DNA from: Pseudorasbora parva
Lineage: Eukaryota > Chordata > Actinopteri > Cypriniformes > Gobionidae
Direction: 5' to 3'
Assembly: GCF_024679245.1 (NCBI RefSeq)
Contig: NC_090174.1
Coordinates: forward strand, 44,870,188-44,934,187
Length of the DNA stretch: 64,000 bases
How positions within the stretch are numbered: position 1 is the first letter of the stretch; each line of letters opens with the position of its first letter. This document shows, piece after piece, positions 34,326-45,335 of the stretch. The notes beneath the pieces are model-generated. The model was not told the DNA's origin. It saw nothing but the letters and a program-made list of their open reading frames with translations, and searched no databases. The position numbers were made by a program, and so were the translations under genes.

Positions 34326-35899
34326 GTCCTCCCATGGCATCTTTGGCCACGCTCATAAAGTGTCCAGAGGTGACACAGAACACAAAGACATTCTTCCAGT
34401 TGTGTGTAGATGTCATCTTCAGACTTGTCGTCCAGAAATGTTGCAAAAGCAGTTTGCCAGTTCAGTCTTTGTTCTCATTGCAGTCCTCCGTGGGAAGGCT
34501 CCATCAAATGGTGTTGCATCATTCTTTGATATGCAAAACGTCCATTGAATACCTCACACCTCGAGAGAACAGTCACTGAAGGTTAGAGCAAACGCTTGTC
34601 CCTCTTCCTGAGGACACAGGATGTAAACTTGTCCAGCAGGGATCCTGTGATTAAAAGAACATATAGCACCACAAAGAGCAAAAGCATACATGGCATTTGT
34701 CATTGGTCAGAAGTTTGATATGGTCAGATTAAAATGATCTCTGGCAATAAGCCATTAAATCGATATACTTAATAAAGTGGTCAAGGTGGAGAATAAAAGA
34801 AGATCTCACAAGCTCTTACATTGTTTCTGGAAACATTAAAAATAATTTGCAATATAACAAAACAAAAATCATTGCTGGTTTTAAACCCTTTTTTCATGAA
34901 GAGTATCAACAAAGTATTCAGTGTCCCCAAATACAGAGATTCAGTTGAATGGATGTCCAAAAACATTGTTCTAAGTCAAATGGACAAAATTCAAATAATC
35001 AAAAAAGTTTCAGAAATGTTTCAAATCAAATTCATTGTTACAATACAATGATAAAATAAATGTTTGCACTTAGGTAAGAATGAGAAATACTAACGTACAT
35101 TTTGATATTTAACTTGGTGAGACAAATAATAACTAACTGAACTAGTAAATCAAAGAAAAACGAAACAAACAATAACTGGAAGAAATTCACAGTTATAATA
35201 CAGTCTAGATGTACATATTTTTTATGAGGCAGATGTAGATTTGACTTTGTGTTTGAAGATCAAATCTATGTGACCGCATTTAGCTGTGGCTATGTGTAAA
35301 TCATGCCCCAAACATGGTGAGGAGGGTTTACAATTGTGATGTAAATTTGGTCCTGTTGAACAGGCAGCCAGCATGAGAATGTGAGTGAGGTGTGGTTGGC
35401 TCAACATCTCCCCCCACCAATGTTTGTGTTAGAGAGCATGATAAAGTGCAAACGTCAGAGTGACTGAATCCTGCTGTGATGAAAACATTTTCATGGTTAA
35501 TGCAATTGTAAATTACACTGTAGCCAAAATGGCAATTCTATGCTCCTGTACATGGTTTTACTTCAGCTATATGGAAAATAGCAGAGTTTTCCACTTAGGA
35601 GACAAACAAATTCAACATAGAAACACATGAAACTTGAAATTGCTATACAATTCTCAAGTATTAACGTTATTCCAATTTTCACAAGATACATGGTCTAGAA
35701 TGCATAGCATCTACAACCTTTATCCTAAGTGTTTCATACAACACTTACAGTAAAGCAATCATGTGTTTTAAAGTGTATTTATTAACACAAACAACTATAA
35801 TATGTGTTCAATGCGCACAATGCGTTAATACAATTACAAATTTGAAAATACAAACAGGATCATTGCAATTTGGATGTTTAACTATTAAACTCATTGCTA
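34326..35899 (-). other. Interior of gag-only element downstream of gag
   Basis: About 1.6 kb between gag and the 3' LTR where pol would be expected. Only short frames (61-94 codons) without RT, protease or integrase motifs are seen, so the region looks like replaced or degraded sequence. Confidence 0.6.
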
Positions 35900-36817
35900 T
35901 TAGGCTGCTAGCCCACTAGCCAGTGAGGTTAATAGTTGAAGGCCTTGCATGAACAATGCAGTTAACTCACTGAGAGTTTTACCTGCAAATGAGCGATGAT
36001 CTTTGCCCTTAGAAAGGAATTTCCTATCTTTCTGAAAGTAAGGTGGAGGTCGACCTCTGCCCAGTGACCAGCATTTTACTTCTGAATGGCCTATTTTCTG
36101 ACAGGAACTGCAAAACCTGTTCTCTTTGCCATAGGTTTGTCTGCTATGTTCTCCTGGAGTTGGAGGATTTTTATGACTCTCTAATGCTTGAACACGAAGC
36201 GTACTGGCACATGACTCTGCGCTATTGCGGTGCTGCATCACCTTAAGAACTGAAATAGGCACATTTCCTTGAGTTGCACATGCATTTTCTGAACTAAACG
36301 TTTCAGATTCATTAGAGCAAGTCACCTCATCTAAGAAGTGAACATGCGTTTTAGTCCCATCGCTGTTAAGCGTTTTGGAGATGGACTTTTTAGCTATTAG
36401 CTTAGCCTTGAGATCTGCAATGGTCTCCTTGTGATTTTTACACTTCTCAGTCAGGGCTAACTGATCAGCTAGTAATTTATCTAGCTGTGCTTGAAGATCT
36501 TGAATCTTTGCCTCAGACTTTTCTGCTTCAGCATTTTTAGAATCAATTGCTTTACATTTAGCCTCTAGACTTGATAATAGAAATGGTGTCACAACATTAT
36601 GTAGCCTTTTACAACTTATGAAGTTTAAAGCCTCAATTATTTCACCATGTTTTGATTTCTTTTGGTGTTTGCCAATTATGTCCCACCATTTAAGCATTTT
36701 ATCATCTGAACTTTTAATTCCAATATCCTCTTTCTTAAGTTTGGACAAGATAGGCTCAACTTTTTCGCTCCATAAAGCAAACAATATCTCACTTTTATCA
36801 AAAATGTTCCCTTCCAT
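35900..36817 (-). CDS. Gag protein with coiled coil and zinc knuckle
   Basis: 305 codons starting at ATG 36817 (MEGNIFDKSE), uninterrupted. Residues about 90-150 form a heptad-rich, Lys/Glu-rich coiled coil (AKCKAIDSKNAEAEKSEAK; IQDLQAQLDKLLADQLALTE). At about residues 236-249 lies a CCHC zinc knuckle, CSSCQKIGHSEVKC, followed by a basic stretch (RGRPPPYFQKDRKFLSKGK). This is the layout of a retrotransposon Gag: assembly domain then RNA-binding knuckle. An intact gag with no pol suggests it may supply or recruit particles in trans; that is inference. Confidence 0.8.
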   Translation of the reverse strand: MEGNIFDKSEILFALWSEKVEPILSKLKKEDIGIKSSDDKMLKWWDIIGKHQKKSKHGEIIEALNFISCKRLHNVVTPFLLSSLEAKCKAIDSKNAEAEKSEAKIQDLQAQLDKLLADQLALTEKCKNHKETIADLKAKLIAKKSISKTLNSDGTKTHVHFLDEVTCSNESETFSSENACATQGNVPISVLKVMQHRNSAESCASTLRVQALESHKNPPTPGEHSRQTYGKENRFCSSCQKIGHSEVKCWSLGRGRPPPYFQKDRKFLSKGKDHRSFAGKTLSELTALFMQGLQLLTSLASGLAA

Positions 36818-37041
36818 CCCGAGGTGATATTCTGAATATTCTCGGATTGTACAGTAATGGGACTATTGAAGCTGTTTAAAACCTTCTTCTTGGATGAAGT
36901 TCTGTTTCAAGCAATTCATAAACAATGAAAACAGACTTACCCAATCCTTAGTCAGAAGGCCAGCTTTAATCCAAACACAAGATCAATTGTGGAAAAATGT
37001 CCTCATTCTGATGAATTTCAGAAAATTCACTGCAAGGGTTT

Positions 37042-37059
37042 TCCCGGGTTTCGGCACCA
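37042..37059 (-). promoter_or_regulatory. tRNA-Phe primer-binding site of gag-only element
   Basis: Minus-strand TGGTGCCGAAACCCGGGA, two bases after the 5' LTR end (37062). Identical to the site in the small LTR element at 30872-30889. Confidence 0.88.
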
Positions 37060-37061
37060 TC

Positions 37062-37795
37062 TGTAAGGGTGGATCGCCTACAGTGGTTCTGACTGCAGGG
37101 TTGCCGAACGACTAAAGAAACGTTATCAGCGTGATGGTAGAAAACTGTACATTTCTTGTCTATAACCACCCACTGCAACTTATACCAATGACGGAAATAA
37201 GCGCAGTTACAATAGCAAAATATGTAGGAGAGCGTTGCTTTAATATGACTATATTGTATTGCAATAGGGAGCACTTCAAAGTCAATACCAAACCAAAACT
37301 AGTTAGCAAATCATTTATAATTGAAAGAATTTAATGACAAAATCCGGTTATGGTTACACTTAAAATAGTTACAAAATAGATGAATGAGATGATAAAACTT
37401 ATACCATTAATCGTACCCAGCATATATAGAAGAGCCAAAGAAGGCCCTAGAAGAGACAGCCAGAGAAAAAGACAGCGTCAGAGGAAAGAGACCTCCAGAG
37501 AAAAAGAGAGACCGTCAGAGGAAGAAGACCTCGAGCAACAGTTGTAATCTTCTTTTATACATCCCTTGACCATGTGACTGAAACCCTGAGACATTCAAAC
37601 TGACCAGTCAGACCAGACTTCCCCCACTGTACTACAGTGTGGCACCATTTGGCCTACAGGCCCTCAACATCTCTTTGTCTTTAGGAATCCCAAACAGCCC
37701 CACTGATAAGAGAGAGGGGGGTGGAACACAGTAAAACAAATGTCTTTGTTCAAAGAAAAATATCAAAATATCTTTGATTATTTTGGATTCTTTCA
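37062..37795 (-). repeat. 5' LTR of gag-only element
   Basis: Partner of 33540-34325, bounded by CCAA at 37796-37799. No clear TATA box could be assigned. Confidence 0.9.
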
Positions 37796-37799
37796 CCAA

Positions 37800-40700
37800 C
37801 CAAAGCAGACTAATTAATTCTGGTACAGTTTATATGCTGCTGAGCTGAGATTCTTTTGCCAAAACAGACTTATGCTTTAATACTGAAATTAGAGTCTCTT
37901 TCCTAAAATCAGTAACCTTATGCTGATACCATTTGATCTATGTTAAGATGTGTCTAAGGCTCTTTCTGTTAAAGTAGAGATGTCAATTCAAGCCATCACT
38001 TCATCTGCACCCTTCAAACCAGCACTAGTGATGTGCATGGTCATGGACTATAATGTCATGTGTCATAGTTTTCAAAGTCAGACCTTTAGGTGGACAGTGG
38101 TGTAAGCGAATGGCTCTAGGCCGTGCTAGCTTAATCAACTCAGTCTGTCGTCAGGGATGCATGCGCTATCTGGAGTTAGCATTTTTCTTTTGACAAGTTA
38201 TTGTCATGAAAATTAATGCACAGCAGTGCCAAATCAAACACTGTATATCAAATATCTGTATATTTCAACACTATGTATAGGCTGTTGACATGCGAGGCTC
38301 ACAGTCATTAAAGATTTCTCTTTCAATCAGTAAAATTCAAATTTCACTAATGCAGACTTTTGCGTTTTTGTGAACACACTTTCATCTACCTTGACACTTT
38401 TATGTCCTATGCTAACTAGGAACTTTTCCAGAGGGTGCCTTGCATTGTGGCCAGACTGGGTGCCTTCTGGTGATCCACTTTGGTTTCTCTGTTTCAAAGT
38501 TCAAAGTCATTGGGGTTTTGAGAATCCCTTCAGAGGCGGCCTTGTGTTCGTTAAAGGCCTTCTTTCTCAAATCACATGCATGACATAGTGTGGGGCTTGG
38601 CAGTATTGCCTACAAGGTGACTAACTGGTGTTGGAGGAGAAGGTTCTTGAAGCTGGTGTCCTCCTTCCATTCCAGGTTTGTCTGAGTCTGTAGTAGAAAC
38701 ACAGGCAATTTTATGTCTGCCCTGTTTAGTGTCTTAGGGCAGCGCTCAATCCACTTTCAGGGTCTAAAAAGTTCTCTATGTTGGCCTGTTTCAGCTGCTG
38801 GTAGTCCGAGTGGAGGTTTCCTGGCTGCCGAGCCAGAAAGCGTCGCATCTCTGGGCTGGATGTGATCCAGAGCAGATAGATTCTATCTTGGTGGTTCACC
38901 GTCGCCGAAAACTGCAGGTGAAGGTCAATGTCTCATAGATAGGCATGGATATTGTGGTCTCCTGCACGCTTTGGTGTGAGTGCAGGAAAGGGTCTGTCCA
39001 TTTGCTTGAGATCTTCACGTGCCATTTTAGGGTTTGTCTAAATGCATCCTTTTCCTTCTGCGGCTGCAGGGGCTTTCAGGAAAATGGCTGGTGAAAGGTT
39101 AAGCAGAGGGCTTGGGCTCCTCCCCCCCTTTGCGTCTGTGTGCAGGGCTGGAGGAGCTTGCGCTGCTGATGTGAAGTTCAGCAGAGTACGTCTTTCTTTT
39201 GAGGATTCATTTGCAGTTGGTCGGGCCGTTTTAGTTCTTTTTGGACCACACCACATTGAGCTTGTCTCTAATGCTGCGGGATCTGCTGAGTCATTGCTTG
39301 GACTTCATTTTCTGGCTGCATGTAGATGGCCTCCAAAGGCCTTAGCTTTAATGTCTTTTCTATTTAAGTTCCACATTGGCTGTTTTAACAGAGTCTTTGT
39401 GTGAAACAGTTCTCTTTGGAGGTCTTGTACGGTAGCTTTATCCAGCTGCTCTTGGTGCCCAGCAGCTGTCGGAGCCTCCTGAAGACCAGTGATCTCTTCC
39501 AGTAGCTCTCCTCTGTCGGCGTCCTTGCATCTGAGCTGTGCCTTCTCATGCTGAGCGGGAGTTGGTTCTCTGTGAAACTCTGTGACTTACAGCGTCAGTC
39601 CGTTTACCTCCCCTTTGAGGCCTGTGGGGGTGTTGCCGAGGAGACGATGGTGCTGGTCAAGTCTTTGTAGCTCAGCCTGGTGTCTGCTGTCCACTTGTGT
39701 TGCAGTTTCACTGTTCCTTTCTCTGCCATTGCAGGTTGCTGTCTGCTTTAGGCTGAAGGATTCCCATCACATGCTCTGCCGGGTCTACAGGGGTTCCTGT
39801 TGGTGGCAGGGCTGGATGTCTGGGGCATACTGGCACACTTTGTGGTAGAACGAGAGAGAAATGGCAAAGGGCACTGCAAGTTTGTACAGAGCTGGTGAGC
39901 TAACTGTGTAGGAGAATGGCTATGGGGGCCACGGGAATGGTTATGTGAGCCGCCTAAGACACGATGGCTGATGGGTGCCGCTAGTAAGGCAAGGTGTTAA
40001 TATTTGGTGTTGGTAAAAACAAGTTATGAATTTGAGTATATTGGTTGACGGGCTGTAAGCAGTCAGCTAATGACTGGGCTATATGTGTGGTCAAACTATT
40101 ACCCAAACACAGATGGTTCTCACAGGTTTTCACTTAGAGAGTAACAAAAAATAAACAAAACTTGAAAAATAAATAAATAAGATGAGATCAGAAAGGGAAA
40201 AGAAGAAAAGAGTGTTTTTACCTATTTAGTTTCAACTAGGAGATATGGCTAAGCAGGTGTCACTTGTGGGTGATACTGCATAGATCATACTCGTAGGGTT
40301 AGACTGTTAGCTTAAGCTAGCAGGGACACACTAAACAACTTAATGTCAAAAGAAAAGAAACAATGGGAAATGTTTCTAGTTCTGTATGTGGTCTACAGTG
40401 CATTTGGCCGGTAAACGTACTTCATGGACTAGGCCTGGCACTGGGGAGTGAAGACTAATAGCCTGTGTGACTCTTTAAAGAGACAACAGTTGCTAGAACT
40501 ATTGTAATCTTATACAGAGAAGGAAGATGGTGATGGTAAGGTAACTAAAGTAAGGTAAAAGTACAAAATAATTTCCTTATAGCTTCCAGAAACTTAAAGG
40601 AAAGGTATATAGACAAGTTGACATAAATTAAATTCGAAATTTAATTAGATCCAACTTAGCTGAACATGGATATTCATGCTAAATAGAAGTCAATGAAATA

Positions 40701-40900
40701 AAATAAAAATAGAGGAATAAAGGTAAAATTAGAATTTCCTTATAGTTTTAGAAAAACTTAAAAGGAAATGGAAGAGTTGATTTAATTCAATTTGAAACTT
40801 AATCAAATTAAATTTAGCTGAATAGGGATATTCAGGCTAAACAAAAGTAAAAATAAAATGAAATTGGAGGGATAAGGTCAGAGTAAGACAAACACACACA
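37800..40900 (-). pseudogene. Decayed gag-like interior of family-V element, 5' part
   Basis: On the minus strand, translation across about 39850-38700 with stops and shifts shows a Gag-like order: a glutamine-rich coiled coil (LLEEITGLQEAPTAAGHQEQ), a 72-codon open piece at 39256-39038 and a capsid-like segment (DIDLHLQFSATVNHQDRIYL; LDPESG). A 5' LTR is not present in this window's correct orientation. From about 39900 to 40900 only AT-rich sequence and a tandem duplication are seen. Confidence 0.5.
40569..40895. repeat. Imperfect tandem duplication, about 165 bases
   Basis: Two adjacent AT-rich units (about 40569-40733 and 40734-40895) share AATTTCCTTATAG, ACTTAAAAGGAAA-like, TTAGCTGAA, GGATATTCA and GAGG blocks in the same order. 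Confidence 0.7.
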
Positions 40901-40924
40901 AAACAAGAGCTTACTGCAGTTTAA

Positions 40925-41390
40925 ACCAGTGATGGGTGCCTTTGAGGCCTCGGGGTTCTTGTGAAGCTTCGAGACATGCAAATCATTTTTCTTGAATCAG
41001 TGATTCGAAGTGCGCATCAAACTGCTAAAGTTGTGTGATTTCAGTAAACAAGATTGTTAAGCATCATGGCATTTCAAAATTATTTCAAATTTTCAGGTTT
41101 CTCGCGAACCAATGTCTCTATATATAATTGGAATATGAGCACATATCGATTATAAATCTAGACACATTTGATGGTGCCTTATATTGCTAGTGAAGATGCA
41201 TATTTAACATTCTCTTTTTCTGGTTAACCCAGCTTTCACAAAATGAGCACTACAATTTACTGAAAAATCACGCCTTATAAGAAACCTCAGGTTTAGATGG
41301 TTCATTGATTGTCTTTAATTGAATACACCTTCAACAAGACATTTGTGAATGGTTTGTTAAGGATGTTTCATTAAGTTTTAGCTGCGCTTC
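40925..41390. other. Possible hAT-like repeat upstream of host gene
   Basis: CCAGTGATGGGTGCCTTTGA and GAATCAGTGATTCG resemble termini and body of a common fish hAT-type repeat. No coding sequence and no second terminus were found. Confidence 0.35.
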
Positions 41391-41409
41391 CTGTTGTGAC
41401 CCTCAGGGG

Positions 41410-41640
41410 TCACCGGATTGTGGCGCTTGCGCGTGTTATGTAATGCGCGAGCGCAAATCTCTCTCTGCTTGCGCGCGGAATATAATGCGCGAGCGCAAAT
41501 CTCCCTCTGCTCGTGCGCGAGAACTCTGCGTGCGCTCTCAGATACGCCGCTCTTGTTAGAATTTTTTGTCTGGGCTCACTCAGAGAACATGCCTGCACTT
41601 AAAACGTGTCCAACGCAATCGCGAATCTCTCCTCCGCTCG
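41410..41640. repeat. GC-rich tandem repeat in the promoter region of the host gene
   Basis: Units with GCGCGAGCGCAAATCTC recur (41444 and 41484 onward), rich in CpG within an AT-rich surround. It lies about 160-390 bases before the first ATG of the host gene, followed by TTAAATA (about 41647) and AATAAAAG (about 41689). It could be its promoter or a mobile repeat placed there. Confidence 0.5.
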
Positions 41641-41797
41641 CGCACGCTTAAATACTCTTCTCTACAATTTCTTTCTCTTTGCGCTTGGAATAAAAGCTGT
41701 CAAAACGGCAACAACCAATCAGACATGGGCTTCAGCGACTGACCAATGACAACGCGACATCGTACAGGGAATCTTATTGGTTGATATTGAACCGCAC

Positions 41798-41860
41798 ATG
41801 GAATCAGAATCACTTCAATCAAGACGAGCAAAGATGGATCCTCCGAATCCACGATCTCAG
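41798..41860 (+). CDS. Host gene exon 1
   Basis: Two in-frame ATGs (41798 and 41833) precede MDPPNPRSQ; the exon ends CAG before GTAAGT at 41861, phase 0. The upstream ATG adds 12 residues. Which one is used cannot be told. Confidence 0.6.
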
Positions 41861-42646
41861 GTAAGTTAACCAGTTTTATTTGTTTTGATGTTAAAATATT
41901 ATTTCAAATGTTTCTTAGAAATGTCTGATAAGAGAGCGATTGGATTATTTTACATATAAATCAGATAAATGATCTACACAACCACATGTTCACAGGTGGA
42001 AGTGTGCCCATTGAAAGTGAGATTTTTGAGCCAAATGGATCTAAAGGCTGATTTCTAAAGGCAAAAATAATATTTTATGTCTGATAATTAACACATTGTC
42101 TCATGCAATCACACCAGTGATTAAACATTAAATCCAATCAGAGGCATTTTGATTTCTCACCACGTGACGGAGAACGGTGGATTTTTTTACTACATTAATT
42201 CAGAATATTTATAAATGATTTTAATCAGCAATAAATATCATAAACAATTCTTAGAGTTCTTATAATCAACAATTATGATTTTGTCATGATATTGCAGCAT
42301 CACCCTCTAAGTTCTTGTTATTTGATTATTTAGTAATTGGTTATTACATTATCCAAATGTGTGTAAATACATGTACAATAGCAGCAAACAGTCAGTTTAA
42401 AAAAGGCATGAATGTCATGTCAGGTGGGTTACACCTTTTGTGGTGTCAAGGTATCTTTTGTTGATGTTGATTGGTAACATATTGAGATTTAAGTACCAGG
42501 TTATTTGTATTGGAGAGAAAAGAAAAAAACACCTTAATGGAAACATTTATTTCTGTAACATAACTAAAATATATAAAGATGGATCTACCAGGTAAAATGT
42601 TATGGTTTGAAATTCTAAAATGTTGTATACTGTATTGCTATTCCAG

Positions 42647-42810
42647 TCCGCCATCATCGATGAAGCAACTCGTCATCTCATAACACTAATAAGTGGTCAG
42701 ATAAGATCAGACAGCCAGCTACAGATAGGACAGATTCAAACAACTGCTCAGCAGCAGCAGCCCTCACCTGCTCAGCAGCAGCAGACACCAGTTCAGAGAG
42801 AAATGACCAG
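42647..42810 (+). CDS. Host gene exon 2
   Basis: Acceptor TATTCCAG at 42639-42646. It encodes SAIIDEATRHLITLISGQIR and a glutamine-rich linker (TTAQQQQPSPAQQQQ). It ends in phase 2 before GTTATT. Confidence 0.75.
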
Positions 42811-43033
42811 GTTATTTATATTAAGGAAAGATTGTAATTTATCTTCTAATGTCTACTTTAGTTAGCGTATAAATATGTTTTGTTTAGTTAAATAGTCAGT
42901 TGACAACTGATATGTGAACAGTCAATTTATCACGTATAAATTCATATCTGTTAATATTTTGTGTTATTAGGCTATTAAAATAGCATAATATTATTTAATG
43001 AGTAATCTATATACAATGTTTTAAATTTTGCAG

Positions 43034-43256
43034 ATCATTCCCAGGGTATTTTTTAAAGGGATCTCAAAAAGGACGAAAAAGGTTTCGATCTCCGTGTAAA
43101 GTTGTCAACACCAGCGGCAGGACTCTTTCCATGCAGTTCTATTTAGTAAATAAAAATGTGGAAAAGACACCAAAACCATCAGAAGATTTTACACTTTTCC
43201 TTGCTGGAATGGGAAGACGTACAGTTAAATTATCTGAAGATGCTGACCACTCTGAG
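43034..43256 (+). CDS. Host gene exon 3
   Basis: Acceptor TTTTGCAG; encodes a basic stretch (GSQKGRKRFRSPCKVV) and FYLVNKNVEKTPKPSEDFTL. 223 bases take phase 2 to phase 0; donor GTAAAT. No known domain. Confidence 0.75.
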
Positions 43257-43385
43257 GTAAATTATAAAATGACATAAATGACCTTTATCAAAATTAAGGT
43301 TTAATTTTAAAATAAATTTTACTACAGTATTGTTAGCATGCCATTGTGAATTCTATTTAGAATATAGCACATTATCAGGTTCTTG

Positions 43386-44000
43386 GGGGCGGTTTCCGGG
43401 ACAGGGTTTAAATTAAGAAAGGATATGGCTTAATCCAGAATACCGTAGTTAATTGTGGTTTAAAAAATGTACCGATTACTAAAACCTGGATTATGAAGTC
43501 CAGGGGTATATTCCAGACAGCAAGGATACTCTGAACTCTCAGTTGATTAACCCAAACCTTGCTTACTCAAGGTATTCTGGGTCCAGAAACACATCCGTGA
43601 GTAAGTTCAGCCAACTCGGAGTATGTTCCTGGTTAACTTACAAGACATTCTCAACAGAGTGATGAATTGATGATTCACCATGGAAACAGATGCTAAGAAA
43701 TAGCACACCATTCTATTTCCTCTTCTTCTTTTGTTTAATGGTGAGTTATATAACATACTTAATACACATCACTACCTATTGGGTGGTTGTGCTTATGAAT
43801 ATCTCTTAAGCAAACTAACCCTGGAACATAACCTGCTCCAGAGCAGTTTATGTTCAGAGAGTTAGTTGCTATGGTTACTTCATACCCTGAAAGTTACCTC
43901 CATTTTTGGAATTGAAAGGTGAGTTCATTCACTAACTTACTCTTAAACATACCCAGGTATATGTCACATAACCTGCTTTCTGGAATACCTCCCTGAATTA
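43386..44000. mobile_element. Nested non-autonomous DNA repeats in intron 3
   Basis: An inner element has inverted ends: GGGTATATTCCAGACAGCAA (about 43505) and, reversed, GGGAGGTATTCCAGAAAGCA (to about 43997). It sits in a repeat beginning GGGGGCGGTTTCCGGGACAG at 43386, a start seen in common cyprinid MITEs. No coding. Confidence 0.6.
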
Positions 44001-44322
44001 AAATAAACTAGATTAATTTAAAACCAACTGTGCTAATCTGAATTAGTATGAGTGATCTTGACTAGAAAACATGGAATGAACCAAGAAAAGCTTAAAATTG
44101 CAGGGAACTTACAAATGTGAGAATTACATGTTGTTATTGTGTGACAACAAGTAAGAACCTGACACCGCCACTTATTGTATGCAGATTAATTTAGTATATA
44201 AAAAGGTTTAAATTTAATGTTTTACTATACTGACTGTTAACATTCTATTCATTCATTTTTACCAAATAAATGTAATAGTATTACTGAATGTTTTGGTTAC
44301 CCAGAAATCTGTTTTTGTGCAG

Positions 44323-44398
44323 ATAACAAGGCAACTGATGGAGCACTATCCAAAACTTAGAAAACTCACTGGAGGGTGGCTCCTGTACAAGGCTCTGG
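44323..44398 (+). CDS. Host gene exon 4
   Basis: Acceptor TTGTGCAG; encodes ITRQLMEHYPKLRKLTGGWL and LYKALG; ends phase 1 before GTAAAA. Confidence 0.75.
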
Positions 44399-44520
44399 GT
44401 AAAAAAGTTTAGAATAAATATATTCTAAATTTCCAAATGTGAAAAAATTACTCTTGTTGTTAATGTGTGACAAGAAGTGAGAACCTCAGTAGTATCTAGT
44501 TGGGTTTGTTGTCTTTAAAG

Positions 44521-44813
44521 GTGGATCAGGACAGCGCAAACTGATGGTTGTCCCACCAAAAGCTGATGGCTATAATGGCCAGTATTCAAAATCATCAAGT
44601 GGAGGTGGAAAGATAAACATGTTTATAGTTCCTCTTCAAGAGGAACTAGAGTCGGTGCCTCTTCCTTTAGATGCTGTGGAATTTCAAAAAATGCCAAAAG
44701 CAACCTGCCAAACCTGCAGCTTGTCGCTGCCACTACAGACCTTGGCTATGCATGTGAAGTCATGCAGTACCATTGAACTGTCCACAGAGGATGATACCAC
44801 TAGTTCTGGAAGG
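44521..44813 (+). CDS. Host gene exon 5 with C2HC finger
   Basis: Acceptor CTTTAAAG; 293 bases take phase 1 to phase 0. It encodes GSGQRKLMVVPPKADGYNGQ and a zinc-finger-like CQTCSLSLPLQTLAMHVKSC (C-x2-C, H-x3-C, UBZ-like spacing). Donor GTAATT at 44814. Confidence 0.8.
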
Positions 44814-44855
44814 GTAATTAATACTTTTTTAGGAAAACTTTAACCTCATTGTAAC

Positions 44856-45335
44856 TGTAACGAGGCAGCAGACTCGGTCAAATCCATTTGCAGCTTTATT
44901 GTAAACAAACGTAGTCGTACAGGCAGGGGTCAACAACAGCAACAGTAGTATTCAAGGCAAAGAAGAGTCGTAAACGAGAGCAGGCAAAGGGTCAGGGCAG
45001 GCAGCAGATGAGACAGAGTAATTCAGGAAACAGACAGGTAGGTCACAGGGCAGGCAGCAAGACAAACTCAGGGTACAAAACAGTCAAGGTCAAGGTCAAA
45101 CACAGGAATACCGATCACAAAAGAAACGCTCAGAAATGTCAGCCGTGGCAAAACAAGACTTCGCAATGAGTGTGCGAGATTGAAGCTTAAATAGTCTGGT
45201 TGATGAGAGGCAGGTGTGAGTGTAATCAGTCCAGGTATGGGGTTATGGAAAATGTAGTGCAGGAAAGGCTAATGCTCGGGTGAAGGAGCCCTCTGGTGGC
45301 GATCGGAGGGAGCCACAGAGGCCAAGTTTGTGACA
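44856..45335 (-). repeat. Chromovirus 3' LTR
   Basis: Pairs with 48458-48920 with a few small differences (for example AAGGTCAAGGTCAA in this copy against a single AAGGTCAA). The C-terminus of the pol frame runs a short way into it. Confidence 0.9.

Larger units (their letters stand above)
33540..37795 (-). mobile_element. Gag-only LTR retrotransposon
   Basis: LTRs lie at 33540-34325 (3', 786 bases) and 37062-37795 (5', 734 bases), reading TGAAAGAATCC to CCACCCTTACA on the minus strand. A 4-bp target duplication CCAA is at 33536-33539 and 37796-37799. The tRNA-Phe primer site is at 37042-37059. The 2.7-kb interior has one long frame, gag (36817-35900); protease, RT and integrase are not recognisable. 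Its LTRs are nearly identical apart from a length difference near 33912-33965, so insertion was fairly recent. Confidence 0.9.
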
